Shown here in pieces: positions 42,281 to 50,823 of a stretch of DNA of 51,858 nucleotides. The notes beneath the pieces are model-generated. The model was not told the origin of the DNA and searched no databases. It saw nothing but the letters and a program-made list of their open reading frames with translations. The stretch's first letter is position 1. Each line of letters opens with the position of its first letter. The stretch comes from Acidobacteriota bacterium (GTDB lineage: Bacteria; Acidobacteriota; Terriglobia; Bryobacterales; Bryobacteraceae). Both the position numbers and the translations under genes were made by a program. Location: positions 1 to 51,858 of the forward strand of contig JAFDVU010000034.1 in the NCBI GenBank assembly GCA_018268835.1, in the 5' to 3' direction.

Positions 42281-44908
42281 ATGACCAAGGAATTGGTGAT
42301 TTCGGCGACTCGCCACGAAACGCGCGTGGCGGTGCTGGAAGACGAGCAGGTGGTGGAAGTTTACCACCAGAGAGAAAACGAATATTCCCTCGCGGGATCG
42401 ATTCACAAAGGCAGGGTGACGCGCGTGCTTCCCGGCATGCAGTCCGCCTTTGTCGATATCGGACTGGGACGCGACGCGTTCCTCTACGTCTCCGATTTCT
42501 TCGAAGACAACGACGAATACGACAAGATCGTGACCGCGGCCGAGGAGAAGGTCTTTAAACTGGACCGTCCCGCCGCCGCGCCGGTTGCCGCCCCCACTGC
42601 GGTGGAAGCTCCGGTTCCTTCGGAGACCGCCGGGGTTGCGGCCCCGGTTGCCGAGGTCGAGGCTCCGGCGGCGGAAAGCCAGCCGCTGGCTCCGCCGGCG
42701 AGCGCGATGGTGGGTCCCGCGGGCGACCGCGACCGGCGCGACCGGCGCGGACGCCGTTCCCGTCGCGGCCGCGGCGGTCGCGGTGGTCGCGGCGGCTTGC
42801 CCGAGAGCAAGTTCTACTCCCCGCGCCAGGAAGAACCGCGCGCCGATGCGCCCCGTGAAGAGATCGAGCACCCCGTGGAAGCCGCGCCTGCCCCCGTCGA
42901 GGCCGACGATTTCTTCGTGCTGCCCGGCGAATCCCTCGCCAAGTATTCCCACGAGGACGAACTCGCCGCCGCGGAAGAAGATCTGGACGGCGAGGCCCTC
43001 ACGGAAGCGGAGGCCGAGGCCATCGAAGAGGAAGCCGGGGTGGAGGAGGCCGCCGAAGTCGCCCCTCCCACCGAACCAGCCCTGCCGGAAACGCCGGCCG
43101 CGGAACCGGTCGTCGCCGCGGCGCCGCCCGTCGAACCGGAACCGGCCGCGGAGCCCTCGCCCGAAGTGCTGCTGGCGCGGGAAGCCGTCGAAGAAGCGCG
43201 CGCCGACGAGCGCCAGGAAGAGGCCGAGAAACTGCTGGCCGCCGAGGAAGACGCCGCGGCCGTCGAACCCGTGGCGGAAGCCGTCGTGGTGGACGAGCCG
43301 GCCGAAATCTTTGTGGCCCAGGCCGAAGGCGAAGTGACCGAACCGTTCGCCGAAGAGCCGTTCGCCGAAGGTGAAGCCGCCGCGGAGGCCGCCGCCGAAG
43401 ACGCCGCGGAAATCGCCGCCTCGGATGTTCATGATGAGGAAGGGCCGGAGCCCGCCCGCATACCCACCAGCCTGACCGCGACCCTGCGCGAGCAGGGCCA
43501 TCGCCAGAACCTGCATCGCATCTCGCGGCGCACCCGCCGCCGGGGACGTGGCGGTGAACGCGGCGAACGCGGTGGCGAACGTGGCGGGGAACGTGGTGGC
43601 GAGCGCGGCGAACGCGGTCCCGTACAGGAAGCCCAGCGGCCGCCGCAGGAAGCCCGCCCCCAGCAGGAGGCGCAGCCGCGCAACGTGCGCGCCGACCGGC
43701 CCGCGCAGCCCTCCATCACGGACCTGCTCAAGGAAGGCCAGGAAATCATCGTACAGATCGCCAAGGAGCCGCTCGGACAGAAGGGCGCGCGCATCACATC
43801 GCACATCGCGCTTCCCGGCCGCTTCCTGGTCTACATGCCGACCGTGGACCACATCGGCGTGTCGCGCAAGATCCCGAGCGACGAGGAGCGCTTGCGCCTC
43901 AAGCGCGTGCTGCAGGGCAACCGCACCGGCATCCCCGGCGGCTATATCGTGCGCACCGCCGGCGAAGGCCGCAGCGAGGAAGAACTGCGCGCCGACATGA
44001 TGTTCCTCTACAACCTGTGGCTGGACATGCGGCAGAAAGCCGAGCGCCGCAGCGCGCCGGCGCTCATCCATCACGATCTCAACGTGGTGGAGCGCATCCT
44101 GCGCGATCAGCTCACCACCAGTTTCAAGAGCATCTGGGTGGACAACGAGGAAGTCTACGAAAGCGTGCTGGCCTTCGTGCAGCGCTTCCAGCCGGCGCTG
44201 GTGAATCGAGTCAAGCTGTACACCCGGTCGAACCCGATCTTTGACGAATTCGGCGTGACCGCCGAACTGGAGAAGGCGCTGCGTCCGAAGGTGTGGCTGA
44301 AGTCCGGCGGATACATCGTGATCAACCAGACCGAGGCGCTGGTGGCGGTCGATATCAATACCGGTAAGTACGTCGGTAAGTCGAACCGCCTGGAAGATAC
44401 TATCGTCAAGACCAACACGGACGCCATCAAGGAAATCGTGCGCCAGATCCGGCTCCGCGACCTGGGCGGCATCATCGTGGTGGACTTCATCGACATGGAC
44501 GAGCGCAAGAATCGCCAGAAGGTGATGCAGGCGCTCGAAGACGCCATGCGCGCCGACCGCGCTCCTTACAAGATTCTCCAGTTCAACGATTTCGGACTGG
44601 TGGCCATCACCCGCAAGCGCGTCAAGCAGAGCCTGGAGCGTACCCTGTGCACGCCGTGCCCCTACTGCGAGGGCGCCGGCTACGTCAAGAGCCCACAGAC
44701 CCTGGTCGGCGAAATCCTGGCCGAAGCTCACAAGATTGCCAAGGTCGTGGAAGGCAAGGACGTGATGCTGCGCGTCGCGCCCGATGTCGCCAGGCTCCTC
44801 AAGAGCAATCAGAATACCTACCTGCAGGAGTTGGAGGAAGTGCTGGGCCGCACCGTGATCGTCAAGAGCGATCACCAGTTGCATCAGGAAAAGTTCGACC
44901 TGGCGTAG
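42281..44908 (+). CDS. Ribonuclease E/G with large insertion in the S1 domain
   Basis: 875 residues. The N-terminal half of the S1 domain is at 37-95 (GSIHKGRVTRVLPGMQSAFVDIGLGRDAFLYVSDFF), then about 380 residues of low complexity, and S1 resumes at about Ile479 (ITDLLKEGQEIIVQI) followed by GARITSHIALPGRFLVYMP. The catalytic core is intact: LVAVDINTGKYVG and DLGGIIVVDFIDM (the two Mg-binding Asp), zinc-link Cys in CTPCPYCEGAG. The insert has Arg/Gly-rich blocks (about 145-175 and 415-450) flanking a long Glu/Ala-rich acidic stretch. It may bind RNA or protein partners or drive condensate formation. Rne or Rng cannot be distinguished. Terminator follows. Confidence 0.92.
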   Translation: MTKELVISATRHETRVAVLEDEQVVEVYHQRENEYSLAGSIHKGRVTRVLPGMQSAFVDIGLGRDAFLYVSDFFEDNDEYDKIVTAAEEKVFKLDRPAAAPVAAPTAVEAPVPSETAGVAAPVAEVEAPAAESQPLAPPASAMVGPAGDRDRRDRRGRRSRRGRGGRGGRGGLPESKFYSPRQEEPRADAPREEIEHPVEAAPAPVEADDFFVLPGESLAKYSHEDELAAAEEDLDGEALTEAEAEAIEEEAGVEEAAEVAPPTEPALPETPAAEPVVAAAPPVEPEPAAEPSPEVLLAREAVEEARADERQEEAEKLLAAEEDAAAVEPVAEAVVVDEPAEIFVAQAEGEVTEPFAEEPFAEGEAAAEAAAEDAAEIAASDVHDEEGPEPARIPTSLTATLREQGHRQNLHRISRRTRRRGRGGERGERGGERGGERGGERGERGPVQEAQRPPQEARPQQEAQPRNVRADRPAQPSITDLLKEGQEIIVQIAKEPLGQKGARITSHIALPGRFLVYMPTVDHIGVSRKIPSDEERLRLKRVLQGNRTGIPGGYIVRTAGEGRSEEELRADMMFLYNLWLDMRQKAERRSAPALIHHDLNVVERILRDQLTTSFKSIWVDNEEVYESVLAFVQRFQPALVNRVKLYTRSNPIFDEFGVTAELEKALRPKVWLKSGGYIVINQTEALVAVDINTGKYVGKSNRLEDTIVKTNTDAIKEIVRQIRLRDLGGIIVVDFIDMDERKNRQKVMQALEDAMRADRAPYKILQFNDFGLVAITRKRVKQSLERTLCTPCPYCEGAGYVKSPQTLVGEILAEAHKIAKVVEGKDVMLRVAPDVARLLKSNQNTYLQELEEVLGRTVIVKSDHQLHQEKFDLA
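43546..43619 (+). repeat. Short tandem repeats within the RNase insert
   Basis: Repeated variants of GGCGAACGCGGT and GGTGGCGAACGT encode GERGERGGERGGERGGERGERG inside the RNase insert. Such in-frame repeats expand and contract easily, so length may vary between strains. Confidence 0.6.
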
Positions 44909-44927
44909 ACATCGACCGGAACACGCG

Positions 44928-44972
44928 GAGACGCCGGGACGCGGAGATGCGTCCCGGCGTCTCTTTCGTTTT
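44928..44972 (+). terminator. Strong intrinsic terminator after the RNase gene
   Basis: A perfect 14-bp stem: GAGACGCCGGGACG (44928-44941) with CGTCCCGGCGTCTC (44950-44963), an eight-base loop, then TTTCGTTTT. Twenty bases after the RNase stop; also faces the end of rlmB. Confidence 0.9.
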
Positions 44973-44995
44973 CGGCCGGGAACCGTTCCCCGGCT

Positions 44996-45709
44996 TCAGG
45001 CTTTTGCGGCGCGCCGCCGCCGCCACTCGAACAGCACCACTCCGGCGGCCACCGAAACGTTCAGCGACGAGATCTGCCCCGTCATGGGGATGCGCAGCAG
45101 CGCGTCGCAGTGTTTGCGCACCTGTTCGTGCAAACCCTTGCCTTCGCCCCCGAGCACCACCACCGAGCGCGCCGCGTATTCGGTCGCGTCGTGCGCTTGC
45201 GTGCCGCGTTCATCCAGGCCGTAGATCCAGAAGCCGCGGTCCTTCAACTCTTCCAGTGTGCGGTTGATGTTGGTCACGCGCACCACCGGCAAATGTTCCA
45301 GAGCCCCGGCCGCGGCCTTGGCCACCACGTCCGTCAGGCTGGCCGCGCGCCGCTCCGGGATGATCACCGCGGCGGCTCCGGCAGCGTGCGCCGTGCGGAT
45401 GATGGCGCCCAGATTGTGCGGGTCCTCCACGCCGTCCAGCACCACCAGCAGTTCGGAAGCGATCACGCTGTCGAGATCCGCGTACTTGCGCGCCGCCCCG
45501 ACCGCGACCACGCCCTGGTGCGCGCTGGTGCCGGACAGGCGCTCCAGCGCGGCGCGCGGTTCGAACCGTACCGGCACGGATGCCTTGCGCGCCAGATCCA
45601 CAACTTCCTGGATGCGCGGCCCGCCCGCGCCCTTGGCGATCAGGATGCGCTCCAGGGGAGTGCCGGCGCGCAGCGCTTCGGCGATCGGATGGATGCCGCT
45701 CAACACCAT
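44996..45709 (-). CDS. rlmB: 23S rRNA (guanosine-2'-O-)-methyltransferase RlmB family (SpoU)
   Basis: 237 residues. N-terminal substrate-binding domain GIHPIAEALRAG ... HQGVVAVGAARKYADL, then the trefoil-knot SPOUT domain with LLVVLDGVEDPHNLGAIIRTAHAAGAAAVIIP, VVLGGEGKGLHEQVRKHCD and RIPMTGQISSLNVSVAAGVVLFEW. Methylates G2251 in E. coli; the same target is likely, though other 2'-O sites are possible for this family. Five bases downstream of the AhpD-like gene, same strand. Confidence 0.92.
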   Translation of the reverse strand: MVLSGIHPIAEALRAGTPLERILIAKGAGGPRIQEVVDLARKASVPVRFEPRAALERLSGTSAHQGVVAVGAARKYADLDSVIASELLVVLDGVEDPHNLGAIIRTAHAAGAAAVIIPERRAASLTDVVAKAAAGALEHLPVVRVTNINRTLEELKDRGFWIYGLDERGTQAHDATEYAARSVVVLGGEGKGLHEQVRKHCDALLRIPMTGQISSLNVSVAAGVVLFEWRRRRAAKA

Positions 45710-45713
45710 CGCG

Positions 45714-46220
45714 CTACTGTCCCTCCGGCAGGATGCCGAGCCCGTTGTTGAAGCGGTTCGTGAAGTTGGCGATCCCCACCACCAGCGTCAGCTCGACGAT
45801 CTGCTCTTCGCTGAAGTGCGCATCCAGCGCGCCGCGCGCCGCCTCGGAAGGACGCGCGTCGCGCGTGAGTTCGCGCGCGTAGTGGAGCAACGCCTGTTCC
45901 GGCGCGGAAAAGCCCGAGTAGTCGGCCGCCTCCAGCGCGCGTAACTCGCCTTCGCCGATGCCGGCTCTGCGCGCGCCCGCCGTGTGCGCCGCCGTGCAGA
46001 ACGCGCAGCGGTTGGTCAGGGATGCGGCCAGGTAGGCCAGTTCCTTCTGCCGCCGGTCGAGCGAACCCGGTCCGGTCACCGCGGCATAGAACGGCACGAA
46101 GTGCTGGAGCGCCGCCGGACGGTGCGCCATCACGCGGAAAAACGGGTTGGGCTGTTTGGACCTGGCCTCCAGGTTCGCCAGGAACTCATTCTGCGAAGGA
46201 TCGATGCGGCTAATCGCCAT
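45714..46220 (-). CDS. AhpD-like carboxymuconolactone decarboxylase-family protein
   Basis: 168 residues. The redox motif is Glu60 ... Cys72-AFC75 ... His79 (LTNRCAFCTAAHTAGARRAGI), the CxxC-x3-H signature of alkylhydroperoxidase AhpD-type and peroxidase-related proteins. Likely a peroxide or organic peroxide reductase using a thiol partner. Its first 11 bases overlap the NUDIX gene end; rlmB follows. Confidence 0.87.
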   Translation of the reverse strand: MAISRIDPSQNEFLANLEARSKQPNPFFRVMAHRPAALQHFVPFYAAVTGPGSLDRRQKELAYLAASLTNRCAFCTAAHTAGARRAGIGEGELRALEAADYSGFSAPEQALLHYARELTRDARPSEAARGALDAHFSEEQIVELTLVVGIANFTNRFNNGLGILPEGQ

Positions 46221-46605
46221 AGCTACCAGTATAGAGACCGCCCAGGAACTCCCGGTCGCCTTCCACGAAATCGTAGCTCGAAAGCTCGGTCTTCGGAGCC
46301 CACTTCAGCTCGTGGAAAATCACGTTGGTGACTTCGCCATCCCACGCGCTCACCTTGAAAAAGAACAACTCAATGGGATTCCTGCCGGGATACCGGAACT
46401 GGTAGCGCGTGATCTCGCTCAGGTCGCGGACCCGTATGGCGAGTTCCTCTTCGAGTTCGCGCACGGTGGCCTGCTCCGGGGTCTCGCCCGGTTCCACCTT
46501 GCCGCCGGGAAATTCCCATTTCAGCGGATGCGACTGCCGCGGTGTGCGCTGCCCGATCAGAATGTTACCGTCGCGTTCGAGAACTGCCGCCACAACCTGG
46601 ACCAT
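46210..46605 (-). CDS. NUDIX hydrolase (MutT-like)
   Basis: 131 residues. Starts VQVVAAVLERDGNILIGQR, and the Nudix box is GGKVEPGETPEQATVRELEEELAI (G-x5-E-x7-R-E-U-x-E-E). In the canonical box the next residue is x-G; here it is Leu-Ala. Small size and the KWEFPGGKVE segment suggest a MutT/8-oxo-dGTPase-type housecleaning enzyme; substrate not certain. Only 22 bases separate its start from that of the divergent NifU-like gene. Confidence 0.88.
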   Translation of the reverse strand: MVQVVAAVLERDGNILIGQRTPRQSHPLKWEFPGGKVEPGETPEQATVRELEEELAIRVRDLSEITRYQFRYPGRNPIELFFFKVSAWDGEVTNVIFHELKWAPKTELSSYDFVEGDREFLGGLYTGSYGD

Positions 46606-46627
46606 GATCGTTATATTGGAGCACAGG

Positions 46628-46993
46628 ATGTATCCCGAACGGTTGATCGATCATTTTCAAAACCCGCGCAATGTGGGCGATTTAGGACCGGACGCCACCG
46701 CAGTGGAAGTGTCCAATCCCGCGTGCGGAGACATCCTGCGGCTCTCGGTGCGCTTCGCCGGCGAACGCGTCGCCGAAGTCCGCTACAAAGTGCGCGGCTG
46801 CACCGCCTCGATCGCCGCCGGCTCGGCGCTGACCGAGTGGATGACCGGCAAATCGCGCGACGAGTTGGGCGCCTTCACCACCGCGGTGGTGGATGAAGCC
46901 GTCGGCGGACTGCCCCCCGCCTCCCGGCACGCCGCGGTGCTCTGCGCCGACGGTGTCCAAGCCCTCCTACAGCGTCTCCGCCTCGGTGCGTAG
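46628..46993 (+). CDS. NifU/IscU-like iron-sulfur scaffold domain protein
   Basis: 121 residues from ATG 46628 (GGAG at nine bases). YPERLIDHFQNPRNVGDLG, VSNPACGDILRLSV (Cys 1), KVRGCTASIAAGSALTEWMTGKS (Cys 2) and AAVLCADGVQALLQRL (Cys 3) are the three conserved cluster-binding Cys of the IscU/SufU/NifU-N family. It stands alone: no isc, suf or nif genes are adjacent. The last 27 bases overlap the convergent HPt gene. Confidence 0.87.
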   Translation: MYPERLIDHFQNPRNVGDLGPDATAVEVSNPACGDILRLSVRFAGERVAEVRYKVRGCTASIAAGSALTEWMTGKSRDELGAFTTAVVDEAVGGLPPASRHAAVLCADGVQALLQRLRLGA

Positions 46994-47320
46994 ACGCTCC
47001 AGTTCCCTCCCGAGCGCGGCCAGCGATTCTTCGCACTGGACGAAATCGCGAGAGAGCGCTTCCTCCTCCATTCGGCGAAGCACGCTCGCTGCGGCGTTCG
47101 CCCCCACGTTGGCGCACGCTCCCTTGCAGTAATGCGCCAGGCGCTTGCATCGCTCCGGATCCTGCTCGCGGATGGCGGATTGAAGCAGCTCGATCTGACG
47201 GGATGTGTCCTCGATCAGGGCGGTGAGCACTTCGCGCATCAGTTCCTCATCGTCGAGGGTGATGTCCCGTAGCTGCCGGCGGTCCAGCGTCAGGCTGGGG
47301 TCTAAGGTGTGCACGTACAC
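46967..47320 (-). CDS. Orphan histidine phosphotransfer (HPt) protein
   Basis: 117 residues from GTG 47320. The phosphoacceptor motif is RLAHYCKGACANVGA with His63, corresponding to AHxLKG...G(A/S). The rest is helical (DEELMREVLTALIEDTSRQIELLQSAI; ERMEEEALS-like tail), as expected for a four-helix HPt domain. No kinase or response-regulator gene is nearby, so its phosphorelay partner is unknown. Confidence 0.82.
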   Translation of the reverse strand: MYVHTLDPSLTLDRRQLRDITLDDEELMREVLTALIEDTSRQIELLQSAIREQDPERCKRLAHYCKGACANVGANAAASVLRRMEEEALSRDFVQCEESLAALGRELERLRTEAETL

Positions 47321-47385
47321 AGTTTCGGCGGGATTCGCGGAATGCTGAATCGAACGAAGGCCTTAGTGCAGGCGAGCGATTTCCC

Positions 47386-48387
47386 TCAGCGGGCGCGCGG
47401 AGTACCAAATCGGAAGCTGCTCTCCACCACCTGCCCGCGCTCGTTCACCACCGCCCGCGCCATAAATCCGGGGGAAGAGGGCGAGCCGAAGCGCATGTCG
47501 AAGACCTCCACCAGGCGGGCGTTATCGATCTCCGGCCAGGGCGTGACGCGCCACAGCGGATATTGCGAAAAGCGCAGAAATTCCGCCACCACGCGGTCGC
47601 GCCGCGCGGCGTCGATCGCCGGTTCCGGATCCGGCTTGTGATAGACCGTGGCGCGCGCCTCCCCCGGATCCGTCGAGACCAGGTTCACGTCCTCCACGAT
47701 ATACGCGCCCGGGGTCTCCACCACACCGCGCCAGCGAAACGGGTTGGCCGTGTCCGGGCAAGCGATCACGCGCAGCGGTACGGCGCCCTCGTACAGCCGC
47801 GAGCTGAGCGTGGCCACCGCGCGCGTGTGCATGGTGGCTCGCGCCCCGTCGTAGGCGAAGAGGAACAGCAGCGCGAAGATGGCCCACCCGCGTCCGTGAT
47901 GGCGCGCCGCGGCGCCGCCCGACGTGATTTCGCTGCCCACCAGGCGCGACAGGAAGGGGCCGGCGACCCCGATCAGGCACACGCTCCAGATGCACAGGTC
48001 CACCACGTTGTTCAGGTCGCCCTGCAGCCATTCCCCGGAGAAGGGCAGCAGGAGCCGGACGCCGTACACGTTGGTCCAATCGAGCGCGAAGTGGCTGGCC
48101 AGTCCGATGAGCGCCGCCACCAAGCCCCCGATCCAGTTCACCGGCTTGCGCCCGGCGAACCGCACCAGCGCGACCACCAGCACGGCCAACACCGGCGCCG
48201 CCGCGAACGCGTGGGTGATGTTGCGGTGCCAGTGCAGGTAATTCAGTCCGCCGCCGAACGCCGATACCACGTCGATATCGGGAGCGTTGGCGGCCAGCAG
48301 CAGGATCGCGCTCGCCCGGGGAGTCAGCCGGTTCAGCCCCGCTCTGGACAGGAAGAGTCCGACGGCGGTGTGGGTCAGGTTATCCAT
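47386..48387 (-). CDS. YdjM-like membrane-bound metal-dependent hydrolase
   Basis: 333 residues from ATG 48387. DNLTHTAVGLFLSRAGL at the start, APDIDVVSAFGGGLNYLHWHRNITHAFAAAP and LASHFALDWTNVYGVRLLLPF supply the His/Asp metal ligands of the YdjM (PF04307) family; about five membrane helices in the first 200 residues. A 130-residue C-terminal soluble part follows. Substrate unknown. Eleven bases downstream lies the GH18-like gene start region on the same strand in the reverse order (GH18 gene is upstream in sequence numbering, downstream of the lipoprotein gene), so it may be the last gene of the series. Confidence 0.8.
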   Translation of the reverse strand: MDNLTHTAVGLFLSRAGLNRLTPRASAILLLAANAPDIDVVSAFGGGLNYLHWHRNITHAFAAAPVLAVLVVALVRFAGRKPVNWIGGLVAALIGLASHFALDWTNVYGVRLLLPFSGEWLQGDLNNVVDLCIWSVCLIGVAGPFLSRLVGSEITSGGAAARHHGRGWAIFALLFLFAYDGARATMHTRAVATLSSRLYEGAVPLRVIACPDTANPFRWRGVVETPGAYIVEDVNLVSTDPGEARATVYHKPDPEPAIDAARRDRVVAEFLRFSQYPLWRVTPWPEIDNARLVEVFDMRFGSPSSPGFMARAVVNERGQVVESSFRFGTPRAR

Positions 48388-48397
48388 GCGGGAACTT

Positions 48398-49498
48398 CTA
48401 TTGTAGTGGGCGCATGAGGATGCCGCGCGCGGCCGCCTTGGAGCGCTGCTCGAACGTGCCGGCCACGGTGCCGGGGCGCGGCCGGCGCACGCGGTAGCCG
48501 CGCGCCAGTACATCCCATACCCCCGGGTCTTCCTGCCCCAGCGCCCAGCCGGAAATGCCCGCAAGCCGCCGCGCCGAGGCGAGCGCCAGTTTACCCGCGA
48601 TGCTGCGCGAGTCCTCGTACCAGAGTTCGTGGCGGCCCGCGGCATCCGTGAAGGCGATACGCGGCGCCCCTTCGGTATCCACCCATTCCGCCGGGTTGGC
48701 GGCCAGCACTGGGGCGGTCGCGGCGTAAAGCGAGGTGCGGCCGCGCCACCGGTCCGCTCCCGCGGGCATCACCCAGTGGAAACCGTACAGCGGAACGCCC
48801 AGCGAGATCTTGCGCGCGGGCATGGCGGAGCGCGTGTACCCGGCGATGCCGCGCACCCACGGCAGTCCGGCGAGCGGTCCGGGCGCGGAGAAGGCGCCGT
48901 GCTGCGGGTACGCCATGATGCTCAGGAAATCGGCGTCGCGGCCGAGCCGCCGGTAGTCGTAGACGCCGCTCCAGTCGTCGCTGCCGCCGGGTTCGGATTT
49001 GCCCACCACCGCCGCGCTCAGCAACAGGCCCCGCCGGTGGAAAGCGGCGGCGGCCTCGTGGAAGAAGCGCGTGAACCGGTCGCGGTAGACGGCCTTGATG
49101 TTTTCGTAATCGAACTGGAAGCCGATATAGCCGTCGCGCAGGGCGTAGTAGAGCAGGTAGCGGATGGCGCGGGCGCGCGCCGCGGGCGAATCCAGCACGG
49201 CGTGCATCAGGGCCTGGTTGAAGCCCCGGTTGGTCACCAGCGGCATCACCGCGATCCGGTGTTCGCGCGCGGTTTCCACCACCGCCCGCGGCACCTCCCC
49301 GGTGACGAAGCCCTCGGCATCCATCGTGAAGCACTGCGGCGCGATGATCGATACCTGCCGCCAGTGCTCCTGGAAGCTGGCGATGGCCGCCGGGCGGTCG
49401 ACCAGATACATCACGGTGGTCAGCGGGGGCGGGGAAGCCGGCCGCGCGGCGGCAGCCAACATCGGGAGAAGCGCGGCGGCGGGTAGTGCGCGGCGCAT
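48398..49498 (-). CDS. Glycoside hydrolase family 18-like exported protein
   Basis: 366 residues with an N-terminal signal (RRALPAAALLPMLAAAARPAS). The TIM-barrel active-site strand is DGYIGFQFDYENI, containing a D-x-E pair as in the DxxDxDxE motif of GH18 proteins, with the Glu as probable proton donor. FLSIMAYPQHG, ISLGVPLYGFHWVMP and WYEDSRSIAGKLALASARRLAGISGWALGQED are typical GH18 (spore-cortex/YaaH-like) segments. Possible substrates are chitin-like or peptidoglycan-derived glycans. Its ATG overlaps the stop of the propeller-protein gene. Confidence 0.82.
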   Translation of the reverse strand: MRRALPAAALLPMLAAAARPASPPPLTTVMYLVDRPAAIASFQEHWRQVSIIAPQCFTMDAEGFVTGEVPRAVVETAREHRIAVMPLVTNRGFNQALMHAVLDSPAARARAIRYLLYYALRDGYIGFQFDYENIKAVYRDRFTRFFHEAAAAFHRRGLLLSAAVVGKSEPGGSDDWSGVYDYRRLGRDADFLSIMAYPQHGAFSAPGPLAGLPWVRGIAGYTRSAMPARKISLGVPLYGFHWVMPAGADRWRGRTSLYAATAPVLAANPAEWVDTEGAPRIAFTDAAGRHELWYEDSRSIAGKLALASARRLAGISGWALGQEDPGVWDVLARGYRVRRPRPGTVAGTFEQRSKAAARGILMRPLQ

Positions 49499-50658
49499 CA
49501 GGAGAACGTGACCACGGCGGCGCCGCTCGGGCGCTCGCCCACCCCGACCATCGTGAAAATGGGCGCGGATTTGTAGCGCTTCACGCGCGCGCCGGCTTCC
49601 TGCCGGCCGGCCATGGCGACCACCCGCACCACCGCGAGATCCCCCGAGCCTTCATTTACGACCAGCGCGAACTGTCCGTCGGGCGTAATCAAAATTCCGC
49701 TGGGGTGCCGGCCCACCTCGACGATCGCGGCCAGGTTGCCGGTTTCCACATCGAGCACCGTGACCCGATCGTCCGCCGGGTTGGCCACCAGCAGCAGCGC
49801 GGGCGTGCCGGGAGTGGGTTCGGCCACCGCCATCGCGCCCGGCGCGTGTCCGGCCAGGCGGGTTTCGGCGACCTCCGTCTGGTAAGGGTAGACGGTGACT
49901 ACCGCATCCATGCCTTCGCCCGTGATATAGAGTTGGCCGCCATCGCCGGTGGTGCAGAAGTGGCGCGGCGCCACTCCCAGCGGCAGCACCACCACGGTCT
50001 TGCCGGTCCCGGTCTCGTAGATGGTGAGGTTGCGCGCCGTATCGCTGCCCGCCAGCACGTAGCGTCCGTCGCTGCGGAAGCACGCGATGGAAGGCTCCGC
50101 CTGCGAAGGGATGATGCGGGTCAGCGATGCCTGGTCGAGCGCGGCGATCGCCACCGTCCGGTCCTGGCGGGTCACGATGCACGCCGCCGGCGTCTGGCGG
50201 GAAAGTTCGAAGCTGTCGGGCGGGTTGGCGAGTTTGATGCGCCGCCCCGTGCGCAGCGTCGCGAGCGGGACCTCCACCAGCGCGGCGGGGTCGCGCGTCA
50301 GCACCCAGATCGCATCGCCGGTATGAGCCAGCCGCATGGAGACGGCGATGTTGCCGACCCGCAGGCGCCGGGAGACGCTCAGCGAGACCGCGTCGATTTC
50401 GAAGATGGTGGCGCCGTCGCGCGCCAGGACGTAGGCGCGTCCGGACTTGGGTGGGGAGACCACCTCGTCGGGTGCGGCATCAAGCGGTACGTGCGCGCGC
50501 AGGCGAAATCGGGAGAGATCGACGGCTGAGACGGAACGGCTGTCGTGATTGGCGACAAAGCAGAAGCCGACGATTCCAGTGGCCTTGGGCGCGCGGCAGG
50601 CCGGGGAGAGCGCGGCGGCGGCGAGCAGAGCGCGCCGCGAAATCTTGGGCGGGGTCAC
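49498..50658 (-). CDS. Exported beta-propeller (YVTN-type) lipoprotein
   Basis: 386 residues from GTG 50658. ISRRALLAAAALSPAC is a signal with twin arginines and a lipobox-like SPAC, so it is probably a lipoprotein and possibly Tat-exported. The rest is repeats of about 40 residues, e.g. FEIDAVSLSVSRRLRVG, TIYETGTGKTVVVLPLG and VTVLDVETGNLAAIVEVGRHPSGILITPDGQFALVVNEGSGDLAV, characteristic of seven-bladed YVTN/lactonase-like propellers. Enzymatic activity cannot be judged. Translationally coupled to the GH18-like gene. Confidence 0.8.
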   Translation of the reverse strand: MTPPKISRRALLAAAALSPACRAPKATGIVGFCFVANHDSRSVSAVDLSRFRLRAHVPLDAAPDEVVSPPKSGRAYVLARDGATIFEIDAVSLSVSRRLRVGNIAVSMRLAHTGDAIWVLTRDPAALVEVPLATLRTGRRIKLANPPDSFELSRQTPAACIVTRQDRTVAIAALDQASLTRIIPSQAEPSIACFRSDGRYVLAGSDTARNLTIYETGTGKTVVVLPLGVAPRHFCTTGDGGQLYITGEGMDAVVTVYPYQTEVAETRLAGHAPGAMAVAEPTPGTPALLLVANPADDRVTVLDVETGNLAAIVEVGRHPSGILITPDGQFALVVNEGSGDLAVVRVVAMAGRQEAGARVKRYKSAPIFTMVGVGERPSGAAVVTFS

Positions 50659-50733
50659 TAGGGATATTGTAAGCAGTGGCGGGGAGGGAGGGTGAGCGTG
50701 ATATTCTAGAGAAAGCCTCGCGGTTCCCCAAGT

Positions 50734-50823
50734 GGAGAGATGGCCGAGCGGTTGAAGGCGCACGCTTGGAAAGCGTGTATAGGGGAAACTCTATCGAGGG
50801 TTCGAATCCCTCTCTCTCCGCCA
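50734..50823 (+). tRNA. tRNA-Ser (anticodon GGA)
   Basis: A complete class II tRNA: acceptor GGAGAGA at 50734-50740 pairs with TCTCTCC before the discriminator G50820 and an encoded CCA (50821-50823). The anticodon stem is CACGC/GCGTG with loop TTGGAAA, anticodon GGA at 50768-50770; long variable arm; T-loop GGTTCGAATCC. Decodes UCC/UCU. Its 3' end is a typical integration site, and unusual sequence follows. Confidence 0.95.

Noticed and set aside
41999..44884. Open frame of 961 codons opposite the RNase gene
   Set aside because: Caused by the GC-rich low-complexity insert of the RNase; the glycine/phenylalanine-rich translation is an artefact of the opposite frame.
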